From positions 1-64,000 of the forward strand of contig CAJTZM010000007.1 of NCBI GenBank assembly GCA_910583935.1: a DNA stretch of 64,000 bases. Reading direction: 5' to 3'. The DNA comes from an uncultured Oscillospiraceae bacterium. GTDB taxonomy: Bacteria; Bacillota; Clostridia; Oscillospirales; Ruminococcaceae. The notes under the pieces were generated by a model that searched no databases, was not told the DNA's origin, and worked only from the letters and a program-made list of their open reading frames with translations. Of the stretch, positions 1 to 7,787 are shown one piece after another; position 1 is the first letter of the stretch, and the number at the start of each line of letters is the position of its first letter. Made by a program: the position numbers and the translations under genes.

Positions 1-159
1 TAATGAAAGCTGCCGCGCCCGTTTTTTGCGCAACAAAATAAAGTGAATGGCCTCCGCAACGCTCAACCCCTGCCGGCCTATGGCTCAAGGTTTTTTATCT
101 ATAAGAGGATGCACACGTCAATCCCCCCTTCCCATATTTCGTGGGCAGGAGAAAAAGTA

Positions 160-352
160 GCTCCAAGCAGGTCTCCTGGCTTACGCCGCAGGAAGAGTCT
201 CTTCCGCGCCGGACTCTGCCTTCCCGGTTTCCCAGTGACTGACTTTCGTCAACGAGCCTCGGCCTTCGCGCATACAGTGGCGGTACCGTCCGGGATTCGC
301 ACCCGGTTCCCTATTCTCCCCACAGCCTTTCCAAGACAGCGGGGCACTTAAA
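160..352 (-). ncRNA. Cobalamin (B12) riboswitch
   Basis: Read on the minus strand, this stretch carries the conserved cobalamin aptamer core: an AGAATAGGGAA segment, GGTGCGAATCCCGGACGGT, the CCGCCACTGT element, and near the 3' end a B12-box-like GCCAGGAGACCTGC (plus 167-180). It should repress its downstream gene when adenosylcobalamin is abundant. That gene lies left of position 1 and cannot be named; B12 transport or biosynthesis is usual. The expression platform lies within about 1-160 and was not resolved. Confidence 0.93.
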
Positions 353-379
353 GCATCCAACTATTCAATTCTATTCCTC

Positions 380-407
380 ATTATACTGCTGATTCTTTTT
401 TTGTCAA
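380..407 (-). promoter_or_regulatory. Sigma-A promoter of the cobalamin riboswitch transcript
   Basis: On the minus strand, TTGACA (402-407) and TATAAT (380-385) are separated by 16 nt, both perfect consensus. Transcription would start about 20 nt upstream of the riboswitch aptamer. Confidence 0.85.
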
Positions 408-874
408 TCGCCATTCTGCCAAAATTCGAGCAGATTTGCAGACCAATCGCTGCTTTTTGGCAAAGTCAGATTTCAATAGCAAAGGCGACAGATGTGAGCC
501 CCTTACCCAAGGATTTCTGAAAAATAAAAGCCATAGTAGTTTCCAGCTTGCTTAAAGCACGCCAAGACCGAACAGGTGAGCGAGCATCCTAAGAATGGAA
601 GGGAGCTGTTGGTATTATCCCATGAAAGCGAAGCCATACATAGGATAATCGGCGATGCTGGTACTTCATGGGATGCTCTTTTTTCTCATGCTCGGGTGTA
701 CCATAAAAATACAGTGGAGTAAAGGAGGCAATAGGACTAGATTGGACTTTAAAGCAGGATTTGAAGGGTGTATTGGCAGCTGGTATCGGCAAAGGAGCGG
801 GAGATACGACAAAGTATTTTTAAAATTGGTAGAAGAGGAACAAGACTGGTTGCTGATGATACGCATATAAGCCT
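408..874. other. Gene-poor stretch, nothing recognised
   Basis: About 470 bases between the riboswitch promoter and the SDR remnant. Short open frames exist on both strands (for example 655-870 on plus) but they lack a convincing ribosome binding site, resemble no family I know, and overlap each other antisense. It reads like decayed sequence, in keeping with the broken gene next to it. Confidence 0.5.
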
Positions 875-1090
875 AATGTTGTTTGCCAGCTGGCCATGAC
901 CTCCCAGCTGGAGGCTTTTAAGGAAAGCTACCCCGAGGCTTACGAAAAAACGTAAGGGCTGTGCCGATGGGCCGCTTTGGCGATCCGGAAAGGGACATTG
1001 GGCGCGTTTGTGTTCTGCTGGGTTCTCCGGATTAAATATATGTCCGGCGAGACGATTACCTTGGAAGGCGGCATGGGTCAGCGCCCGTAA
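875..1090 (+). pseudogene. 3' remnant of a short-chain dehydrogenase (SDR) gene
   Basis: Three successive reading-frame blocks spell the C-terminal end of an SDR oxidoreductase. The first is NVVCQLAMTSQLEAFK (from 875, stop at 953). The second, after a frame change, is PMGRFGDPERDIGRV (from 964). The third, after a change back, is YMSGETITLEGG, ending at the stop 1088-1090. The GRFGDPE and SGETITLEGG blocks match the usual SDR C-terminus, where the dimer-forming helix and last strand lie. The catalytic Tyr-x-x-x-Lys and NAD-binding parts are not detectable upstream, so only the tail of the gene survives, with two frameshifts. It is not expected to make a functional enzyme. Confidence 0.65.
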
Positions 1091-1114
1091 AGGGAATTAG
1101 AAAAAACGAGGAAT

Positions 1115-1149
1115 AAAAAAACGGCGGATAAAAAATCCACCGTTTTTTT
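1115..1149 (-). terminator. Intrinsic terminator of the Na/Pi cotransporter gene
   Basis: A stem of ACGGTGGAT against ATCCGCCGT (one G-T pair) is followed on the minus strand by seven Ts. It overlaps the stop codon of the minus-strand gene. The plus-strand reading also ends in a T run, so it may act in both directions. Confidence 0.75.
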
Positions 1150-2908
1150 ATTCCTCTTCAATGGCGTATTTTTCCGCAAACGCCTGAAGTTTTTGATTAA
1201 ACGCCTCGTTGTCATGGCGAATTTCACGCAAAGACTGATGCAAATTCATGTTGTTGTGGGAAATATCCGTAATACATGCGGCAATATTTGAGCAGTGATC
1301 GGCGATTCGTTCTAAATCGGTCAGCAGATCCGACCAGACAAATCCAGCGCCGATGGAGCATTCTGCCCGCTGTAGACGCAGAATATGACGGGTACGCAGC
1401 TGCTCTTTCAGCCGGTCGATCAGCTGCTCTAAAGGCTCTGCTGTAAAAGCGGACTCCAAATCGTTCTTTAAAAAAGCGGCCAGTGCCAGATCCATCATCT
1501 CGTTTACCGCCGAAGAAAGCACCTTTAATTCGGATAAGGCCGCGCCGGTCAGGACCAGCTCCTTCTCCTGCATTTCCTCCGCAGATTCCAGCAGATTGAC
1601 CGCGTGGTCGGCAATCCGCTCAAAATCCCCGATAATTTTTAACAGCTCCGCCTCCTGAGCGCTGCTGGATTCACTTAGCTGTTTTGCGCTCAGCTTCACA
1701 AGATAGGTACTCAAAATATCCTCATAATGATCGGTTTTTTCTTCTTTTTCCCGGATGGATTCGGCTAATTCCGGAGAATATTTCTGTACCGCAAGAATGC
1801 CTTCCTTCAGCGCGGCGGCCGCAGTTTTGGCCATTTCTGCCGTCAGGGCGCGGCAGCGCTCCAGCGCCACCCGTGGCGTTGCTAACAGGCGTTCATCCAA
1901 TTCTGCATAGACTTCCGGCTTTTTTGCGTCCGGCACCATTTTGGTTACAAGCTTTTCCAAAAATCCGGAAAGAGGGAGCATCAAAACCGTACACAAAATG
2001 TTAAACACCGAATGGGCTGCCGCAATTCCCCACAAAGAAGCGGGACTGTCTAAAAGCGGTAGGTCCCAAAACGCATGGACCACTAGGAACACCGAAAGCC
2101 AAACCAGCGTTCCGATGGTATTAAAGGAAAGGTGGACCATAGCGGCCCGTTTGGCGTTTTTGTTGGCGCCGACAGAGGAAATCATCGCCGTTACACAGGT
2201 CCCGATATTTTGCCCCATGATGATGGGGATAGCTGCGCCGTAAGAAATCTGCCCGGTCACAGCCAGCACCTGCAAAATGCCAACCGACGCGGAGCTTGAC
2301 TGGATGACCGCAGTCAGGATCGCACCGGCCAGCACGCCGAGGATCGGGTTTTGGAACAGCAGGAACAGTTTTTGAAAAGCGGGGAGCTCTCCCAATCCGG
2401 AAACGGCTTTGGACATGGTTTCCATACCAAACATCAGCGTTGCGAAGCCCAAAAGGATCATGCCGGTATCCTTTTTCTTTCCGCCTTTGCAGAAAAGGTA
2501 AAGGATAATACCTGCCAGCGCCAGCACTGGGGTAAAGGCAGCCGGCTTTAATAGCTGGACAAATAAATTGCCGCTGTCAATCCCCGATAGGCTGAGAATC
2601 CAGGCTGTAACGGTAGTTCCGACATTGGCGCCCATAATGACGTTGATCGCCTGTCGCAGCGTCATAAGGCCGGAGTTGACAAAGCCTACCACCATCACCG
2701 TCGTGGCGGAGGAGCTTTGTATGACTGCCGTTACCGCAAGTCCAGTCAATAGTCCGGCCACCCTGCCGGTTGTGAATTTTCCAAGCATGGACCGAAATTT
2801 TCCCCCTGCGCGGCGTTCCAAAGCTTGTCCCATTACATTCATACCGAACAAAAATAGGCTTAATCCCCCTAGCATCGTCAGAAGGTCGAAAATATCCAGA
2901 ACCATCAT
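1148..2908 (-). CDS. Na+/phosphate cotransporter family protein with PhoU-like tail
   Basis: A 586-residue inner-membrane protein predicted to bring in phosphate (or export it) with sodium. The N-terminal half holds two Na/Pi-cotransporter repeats, each with the QSSSA signature (IQSSSATTVM near residue 62, IQSSSASVGI near residue 201) and the GANVGT / GQNIGT motifs. The last ~220 residues are helical, charged and PhoU-like, with two repeats containing FERIADH and LERIADH. This layout is standard for bacterial NptA/YjbB-type proteins. Two tandem ATGs start the frame; AGGAAAG-type SD sequence directly abuts the first, so the second ATG (3 bp in) is as likely. The gene stands alone between terminators, behind a promoter about 265 bp upstream. 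Confidence 0.9.
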   Translation of the reverse strand: MMVLDIFDLLTMLGGLSLFLFGMNVMGQALERRAGGKFRSMLGKFTTGRVAGLLTGLAVTAVIQSSSATTVMVVGFVNSGLMTLRQAINVIMGANVGTTVTAWILSLSGIDSGNLFVQLLKPAAFTPVLALAGIILYLFCKGGKKKDTGMILLGFATLMFGMETMSKAVSGLGELPAFQKLFLLFQNPILGVLAGAILTAVIQSSSASVGILQVLAVTGQISYGAAIPIIMGQNIGTCVTAMISSVGANKNAKRAAMVHLSFNTIGTLVWLSVFLVVHAFWDLPLLDSPASLWGIAAAHSVFNILCTVLMLPLSGFLEKLVTKMVPDAKKPEVYAELDERLLATPRVALERCRALTAEMAKTAAAALKEGILAVQKYSPELAESIREKEEKTDHYEDILSTYLVKLSAKQLSESSSAQEAELLKIIGDFERIADHAVNLLESAEEMQEKELVLTGAALSELKVLSSAVNEMMDLALAAFLKNDLESAFTAEPLEQLIDRLKEQLRTRHILRLQRAECSIGAGFVWSDLLTDLERIADHCSNIAACITDISHNNMNLHQSLREIRHDNEAFNQKLQAFAEKYAIEEE

Positions 2909-3173
2909 TCCTTTCTGTTTGTCCCCAATAAAGGGAGCTGAAGCGATTCCTTGACGAACCGGTATATAGGACGTTTTTAACCTAAAAGGGTGGAGGGGAA
3001 AAATGGATTATAGTGATTTTTTCCCGTTTGGAATGATTTACTAACCGCGTCTTCTTTATCTAGCTGACAAGAGCCGCGGGGTTTGTCGAAAATGCTGCCC
3101 GTTTTCATTGGGCTCTCAAAAACCAATTATTGCCAGCTTGCCCTGCTTTTCCATATCCTATAGATCCAATCTC

Positions 3174-3202
3174 ATTATAATGGGTAAAAAGGAAAATGAC
3201 AA
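3174..3202 (-). promoter_or_regulatory. Promoter of the Na/Pi cotransporter gene, with long leader
   Basis: On the minus strand, TTGTCA (3197-3202), a 17-nt spacer and TATAAT (3174-3179). The implied 5' leader of about 260 nt (2909-3167) has possible paired segments (AGAGCC with GGCTCT; GCCC with GGGC near 3070-3120). I recognise no known RNA family in it. Confidence 0.65.
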
Positions 3203-3456
3203 GTAAATTGCACGAATTTTCGAAAAGAAGCGGTATTGTGTTTATGAAAGAGAAGATGGAACTTTAATACTTGAACCAGATTTTTGTCAATGTAGTCTAA
3301 AAACGGCTTTTTCTTTCCCGTTTCGGGATAATGGATAAACCATTAAAAGAACTCATATAACCCGTTCTTAAGCGCATTTGTCTGGTGTTACCCTCGTGGA
3401 ATATGTTTGATTTTTTTCCTTAACAATAAAGCGGTTTTGTCCTGACGAATATGCCA

Positions 3457-3494
3457 ATAAAAGAAGCCTGTATATGAAAAATATACAGGCTTCT
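3457..3494 (-). terminator. Intrinsic terminator of lysS
   Basis: A perfect 14-bp stem (AGAAGCCTGTATAT with its complement, loop of 5) lies just after the lysS stop and runs into TTTTATT on the minus strand. Confidence 0.9.
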
Positions 3495-3501
3495 AAAACT
3501 T

Positions 3502-5004
3502 TTACTCCGAAAGAGGCTTCATCGTCGGGAACAGAAGAACATCCCGGATGCTGTCGGAACCGGTTAGGAGCATGACGCAGCGGTCGATGCCCATACCCAT
3601 ACCGCCGGTGGGGGGCATGCCGTATTCCATAGCGGTGAGAAAATCCTCGTCCAGCATCTCAGCCTCGTCGTCCCCGCGTTCCCGCTGCTCCAGCTGCTTT
3701 TCAAAGCGGAGACGCTGGTCGATGGGATCGTTTAACTCCGAATAGGCATTGGCCATTTCGCTGTGGCAGATGAACAGCTCGAATCGCTCGGTCAGCCGGG
3801 GATCGGCGGGACTGCGCTTGGTTAGCGGGGAAACCTCCACCGGATACATAGTGATAAAGGTCGGCTCAATCAGCTTTTCCTCCACCTTCTGGTCAAAGCA
3901 GGCGTACAGCGCGTTGCCCCAGGTCTTTTCCGCCGCCTCCGGCAGCTCAACGCCAATAGAGCGTGCCGCCTCCACCGCCTGGGCGTCGTCGGAGATGGCG
4001 CCAAAGTCAACTCCGGTGTATTCCTTTACCGCGTCGGTCATGGTTAAACGGCGCCAGCCGGGGGTCAGGTCCACTGTTTCGCCCAGCCATTGCAGCTGAT
4101 AGGTGCCGTGAAGCTCCATGGCGGCAGAGGAGAGGATCCCTTCTGCGATGTCCATCATGGTATGAAAATCAGCGTAAGCCTGATAGAGTTCGATTGTCGT
4201 AAATTCCGGATTGTGCTTGGTGTCGATCCCCTCATTGCGGAAAAGACGGCCGATTTCATATACCCGGTCCATTCCGCCCACAATCAGCCGCTTTAAGGGT
4301 AGCTCGGTAGCAATACGCATGTACATGTCCAGATCCAGCGTGTTGTGGTGGGTAATGAACGGCCGCGCCGCCGCGCCGCCTACGATGGTGCTGAGTACCG
4401 GCGTTTCCACCTCGATATAGCCCAGCGCGTCCAGATAGTGGCGAATGTGCCGGATAAACTGGGAGCGCATGACAAAGGCTTTTTTCACCTCGGGATTTAC
4501 AATCAAATCCACATACCGCTGGCGGTACCGCAGCTCTGTGTCCTTCAGACCGTGCCATTTTTCCGGCAGCGGCAGAAGCGATTTGGACAAAAGCTTTACC
4601 TGATGGGCTCGAATGGAAATCTGCCCTTTCTGGGTGCGGAATACCTCGCCCTTTATGCCGATAATATCGCCGATGTCATATTTTTTAAACCATTCGTATT
4701 CTTCGTCTCCCAGGCGGTCTTTCTGTACATAAGACTGAATGCGGCCGCTGTGGTCCTGTATATCGATAAAACCAGATTTTCCCATGCCCCGTTTAGACAG
4801 AATCCGCCCGGCAACGGAAACCTGTTTTCCTTCATACCCGTCGAAATTTTCGTTGATGTCTTTTGCGCAGGCATCTACATCATAGGTGGTTTCCACAAAG
4901 GGGTCCCGCCCGGCCTGCCGCAGTGCGGACAGCTTTTCCCGCCGAACCCGCAGGATTTCGGACAGCTCCGCTTCGGGCTGCCGCGCCGTGTTCTGCTCGT
5001 CCAT
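3502..5004 (-). CDS. lysS: Lysyl-tRNA synthetase, class II
   Basis: Charges tRNA-Lys with lysine in the cytoplasm. The 500-residue length is typical. It has an N-terminal OB-fold anticodon domain (about residues 60-150, including GRILSKRGMGKSGF) and a class II catalytic core with motif 1 near ETPVLSTIVGGAAARPF, motif 2 FRNEGIDTKHNPEFT and motif 3 GGMGMGIDRCVMLL. The start ATG follows AGGAGG at good spacing. It is monocistronic here, flanked by its own promoter and a strong terminator, without the greA neighbour seen in many Firmicutes. Confidence 0.98.
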   Translation of the reverse strand: MDEQNTARQPEAELSEILRVRREKLSALRQAGRDPFVETTYDVDACAKDINENFDGYEGKQVSVAGRILSKRGMGKSGFIDIQDHSGRIQSYVQKDRLGDEEYEWFKKYDIGDIIGIKGEVFRTQKGQISIRAHQVKLLSKSLLPLPEKWHGLKDTELRYRQRYVDLIVNPEVKKAFVMRSQFIRHIRHYLDALGYIEVETPVLSTIVGGAAARPFITHHNTLDLDMYMRIATELPLKRLIVGGMDRVYEIGRLFRNEGIDTKHNPEFTTIELYQAYADFHTMMDIAEGILSSAAMELHGTYQLQWLGETVDLTPGWRRLTMTDAVKEYTGVDFGAISDDAQAVEAARSIGVELPEAAEKTWGNALYACFDQKVEEKLIEPTFITMYPVEVSPLTKRSPADPRLTERFELFICHSEMANAYSELNDPIDQRLRFEKQLEQRERGDDEAEMLDEDFLTAMEYGMPPTGGMGMGIDRCVMLLTGSDSIRDVLLFPTMKPLSE

Positions 5005-5052
5005 TTTTTAGCCTCCTCATACGTTTTAGAGCATATTTTTATAATACTCCAT

Positions 5053-5082
5053 ATTCTAACATAATCCCTATGGGCATGTAAA
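5053..5082 (-). promoter_or_regulatory. Probable promoter of lysS
   Basis: On the minus strand, TTTACA (5077-5082) and TAGAAT (5053-5058) with 18-nt spacing, about 50 bp upstream of the start codon. No T-box leader is visible in the short 5' UTR. Confidence 0.55.
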
Positions 5083-5131
5083 GAAGGAGATAGACAAAAA
5101 ACTTGATTTTTGCCATCCCGCCGAAAAAGGC

Positions 5132-5162
5132 AAAAAAAACAGCCGCTTTGCGGCTGTTTTTT
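5132..5162 (-). terminator. Intrinsic terminator after the Spo0A-like gene
   Basis: An 8-bp GC-rich stem ACAGCCGC/GCGGCTGT with TTT loop is flanked by A and T runs, so it can work in both directions. On the minus strand it lies 160 bp past the end of the Spo0A-like gene. Confidence 0.8.
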
Positions 5163-5320
5163 CAGAGGAGGTTCATGATTTTTTTCGCGAATCTAGCTGT
5201 CCGGGCACCGGATATTTCCGCGATCACCGAACAACCTTAGTATATCTAACGGATATAAACAATTCGTGAGTAAAATAAAAACGAACCGAATCTATTTTAT
5301 GAAAACTTTGTAAATCACCT

Positions 5321-6109
5321 CTACCGGTTAACGCATTGGGTGGCATGACCCTCCCGGGACAGATATTCGTATAGAGTGGCGATAAACTGGACGTTGCTTG
5401 GCTTGCCGGTTTTCCGGCTGACGGAGGAGCCGAAGAATTTCGTGAGGATTTCCCAATCTCCCCGGTCAAAGGCTGCCTCTACCGCCGTACGGATATTTCG
5501 TTCCACACAGCGGTAGCTGCCGTGTGTTTCTTCCGCAATCGCCTGATATAATCCTTTGGCGCCATAGGAAAAACGCCCCGGCTTTTCAAAAAGCAGCGTC
5601 AGTCCAAGCTTGATATAGTGGTAGCCCATCAAATGAGCGGGCACGCCGATTGTGGTTAAAAGCTCCGCCGCTTTGCAGGAAAAGTCCTGCGGCACAGAAA
5701 GATCAAGGCAAAGAAGATGGTCTTTCTGATCCTGCTGGTCCAGGTAGCGGCACACATGTTCGGCCAGCGCAGTCGTGTCGACAGGCTTAATAAACACATA
5801 AGCGCCGCCTGCGGATAGAAAACGGTCAAAAAGAATCTCGTTGTCAGAAGAAGAAAGGGCGATAAAAGACGGATAAGGCGCCGCTTTGCTGGCGCGCAGC
5901 CTCTCCATAATTTGAACCGCGTCGCAATAGGCCATAAAGATCGGACAGATGACTAGATCGGGACGTTCTTTTTCAATCGAATCCCAAAGCATTTGCCCGT
6001 GTTTAGGGACAAATGCCGTCTGCATTCCCAGGATGGAAAAAGCGTCCCGACAGGTCAGAAGAAATTCTCGGTCATTGTCTGCAATTAAAATTTTTCTTTT
6101 CTGTGGCAA
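5321..6109 (-). CDS. Spo0A-like response regulator lacking the phosphoacceptor Asp
   Basis: A 262-residue protein with an N-terminal receiver-like domain (1-125) and a C-terminal Spo0A DNA-binding domain (about 145-255). The C-terminal domain is clear from TTIGVPAHLMGYHYIK, the recognition region CVERNIRTAVEAAFDRG and GKPSNVQFIA, which follow Spo0A sigma-A and DNA-contact regions. The receiver keeps Asp11/Asn12, Ser86 and Lys108 (FIKP), but the phosphorylation site aligns ungapped with Pro56 (PDLVICPIFM where Spo0A has PDLVxxDIIM). It is therefore unlikely to be switched by a classical phosphorelay. The start is TTG, set by GGAGGT 7 nt upstream. It is not beside recN/spoIVB, the usual spo0A location, so it is probably a paralogue rather than the master regulator. 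Confidence 0.82.
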   Translation of the reverse strand: MPQKRKILIADNDREFLLTCRDAFSILGMQTAFVPKHGQMLWDSIEKERPDLVICPIFMAYCDAVQIMERLRASKAAPYPSFIALSSSDNEILFDRFLSAGGAYVFIKPVDTTALAEHVCRYLDQQDQKDHLLCLDLSVPQDFSCKAAELLTTIGVPAHLMGYHYIKLGLTLLFEKPGRFSYGAKGLYQAIAEETHGSYRCVERNIRTAVEAAFDRGDWEILTKFFGSSVSRKTGKPSNVQFIATLYEYLSREGHATQCVNR

Positions 6110-6378
6110 CTACACTACCTCCAAAACGTAAATGCATAATTGCCAATCCCGCCTCTCCTTATCGGGCTTTTCTGTCTTTCATAAAAATAGAATAAAACCG
6201 CATACCTCCTAAAAACTCCATTTATAGAAATGAAGCCTTCTCGGCACTGCACCAAAATCTCGCGTCCCAATCTTTTTTATGAAAACGCCGTTTTTGCAGC
6301 CATAAGGAGTTTTCGGTCTTTATTTCGCCATCCAAAGCTTTTTGACCGAATGGACGGCAAAATTTTTTAATCACCTTA

Positions 6379-6408
6379 ATTATAACATATATTGACAGAA
6401 AAAGACAA
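6379..6408 (-). promoter_or_regulatory. Promoter of the Spo0A-like gene
   Basis: On the minus strand, TTGTCT (6403-6408), an 18-nt spacer and TATAAT (6379-6384). This leaves a 5' leader of about 260 nt (6110-6372) in which I see no further gene and no recognised RNA family. Confidence 0.6.
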
Positions 6409-6437
6409 ATAATTTAATTTCTTTTAAGCCATTAAAA

Positions 6438-6472
6438 AAACAGCCATCCTTTCGAACGACTGTTTTGGTGCA
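6438..6472 (-). terminator. Probable terminator of the small membrane protein gene
   Basis: On the minus strand, AAAACAG pairs with CTGTTTT through an inner stem with G-T pairs and a CGAAAG loop, followed by a T run. It lies about 110 bp past the stop codon. Confidence 0.6.
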
Positions 6473-6579
6473 TCTGTCCGCTTGCCGGCCAGGCGCTTTT
6501 TCGATTTAGGGCTGCCTTTTCCTGTAAAAACAGTTGGGCCGTCTTTTTTGCCGTCGGCTCTGCCGCTTTAGCTGACCTG

Positions 6580-7029
6580 TCACCCAAACAGCTTGGCCAG
6601 GGGAGCCATCGCCTTTTGTATGTCGGCGATCGCTTCATTTAAGCGGTCTGCGTCGATTTTTTCCAGCAGCTGCGCCGCCTTTTCGATTGCTTCCAGGCTG
6701 TTTTGATCCATCTGCGCCAGCTGGTCGATGTCGGCCAGCAGTCCGGAAAGATCCGCGTCGGCCAGCTGAGCGCTCAGCGAATCCAGGTTGTCGAAAATCC
6801 GGTCGGCTTTTTTTAAGGTGCGATGCAGTCCAGGTCCCCATAAAAGCAGCGCCAAAAGGGCGCATACGGCCAAAAATGCCGTGAGTCCCAGCTGGATTTT
6901 GGAAAGAAAAAGCCGCTTGTGAGCCGCTTCGGCCGCCGTTTGACTGTTTTGAGCGATTTGTTCCAGAAGAAAGCTCTCTTCTTTGCCGCCGGTTAACGGC
7001 GGGTCGTTGTGCATGGGGGTGATATACAT
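6580..7029 (-). CDS. Hypothetical single-pass membrane protein with coiled coil
   Basis: A 149-residue protein of no family I can name. Residues 1-45 are polar and cytoplasmic-looking, residues 46-68 form one clear hydrophobic transmembrane segment (FLAVCALLALLLWG), and residues 70-149 are an amphipathic helical stretch rich in Leu, Ala, Asp and Gln with heptad-like spacing. This resembles DUF948-type or methyl-accepting coiled-coil stalks in composition only. A well-placed AGGAGG precedes the ATG. It follows a broken DUF4180 gene on the same strand. Confidence 0.75.
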   Translation of the reverse strand: MYITPMHNDPPLTGGKEESFLLEQIAQNSQTAAEAAHKRLFLSKIQLGLTAFLAVCALLALLLWGPGLHRTLKKADRIFDNLDSLSAQLADADLSGLLADIDQLAQMDQNSLEAIEKAAQLLEKIDADRLNEAIADIQKAMAPLAKLFG

Positions 7030-7109
7030 ATTTGCTCCTCCTTTTTTGCGTGTTCAAAAGGCTCTTTGGCAAGGGAGAAATTTTGCCGTCGATTCTGCGG
7101 AACGAAGCT

Positions 7110-7470
7110 CTATCGGGTGAGCATGTCGATTGTCTCTTCCTGGGCTGCAGCAAAAAAACATCATGCCCCTTATTGCTTTCATAGATGAAATCCCTCAGCA
7201 CTTTGCTGGTGTAATGGGAATAGTCTCCATAAATCGCAATACGGCCGCCGTAATTGACATACTTTTGCAGAATTTCCCCCGCAAGACCGGTGCGCAGGAT
7301 AAAAAAATCCTCTGTAATTTGTGCTTTATCAATGATGATGTTGTGTGTACCCGCCTCGTGTTTTGCGCGCATAAGCAGCTCCAGCGCCGACTGGGAAGCT
7401 GTTATAACGACGCCGCTGCTAAAAAGGATCGCGCAGGCGGCATTGTTTTATTGACTGTCTTTAACTGCAT
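7110..7470 (-). pseudogene. DUF4180 domain protein, broken by two frameshifts
   Basis: Starting at ATG 7468-7470 (with an AGGAAGAGG binding site), the frame reads MQLKTVNKT. It must then shift by one base near 7439 to continue as AACAILFSSGVVITASQSA and onward through IIIDKAQITEDFF, LRTGLAGEILQKYVNYGG and DFIYESNKGHDV. A second shift at a run of seven Ts (near 7157) restores FFAAAQEETIDMLTR and the stop at 7110-7112. Together these rebuild a complete DUF4180 protein of about 120 residues, a family of unknown function common in Firmicutes. Both breaks look like a single missing base, so they could be real decay or assembly error; the T run is a typical error site. Confidence 0.75.
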
Positions 7471-7596
7471 TTTGCCTCTTCCTTTCTCAGCCCCTGCGCC
7501 ACCTGGCCGCGGATGAGAAGACCGCTTATATAAAAGCAGCATGCGGTTCTCCGTAGCGTGAGCGGCAGCCGGGCATACGCCGTTTTGGATAAAACC

Positions 7597-7624
7597 ATTA
7601 TAGCAGAATCTGTGGCGGGATAAA
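7597..7624 (-). promoter_or_regulatory. Possible promoter of the DUF4180 gene
   Basis: On the minus strand, TTTATC (7619-7624), 16 nt, then TATAAT (7597-7602), about 125 bp upstream of the DUF4180 start. The rest of the 317-bp divergent gap (7471-7787) holds nothing else I can support; it must also contain the promoter of the mal operon, which I could not locate. Confidence 0.4.
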
Positions 7625-7787
7625 ACGTTTTTTGTAAAATAGGCAATGGTTTTTCAGGATAAACGGCGGCGGAAAACATATACTATTTTTCGGAATTGCC
7701 TGCGTTTTTCGCACAGGCCTTACCGGAAATGAGGCGCGGAAAAATCCTTTTGCCTTTATATGTATTACAAAAATAAGGAGGACGTCT

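Noticed and set aside
655..870. 71-codon open frame as a gene
   Set aside because: No binding site, no family resemblance, overlapped antisense by other frames of equal length, and located in a decayed stretch.
6110..6240. Short leader peptide upstream of the Spo0A-like gene (minus strand, AGGAGGT then ATG)
   Set aside because: The ATG is only 1 nt from the AGGAGG, and the 14-codon frame shows no regulatory codon pattern.
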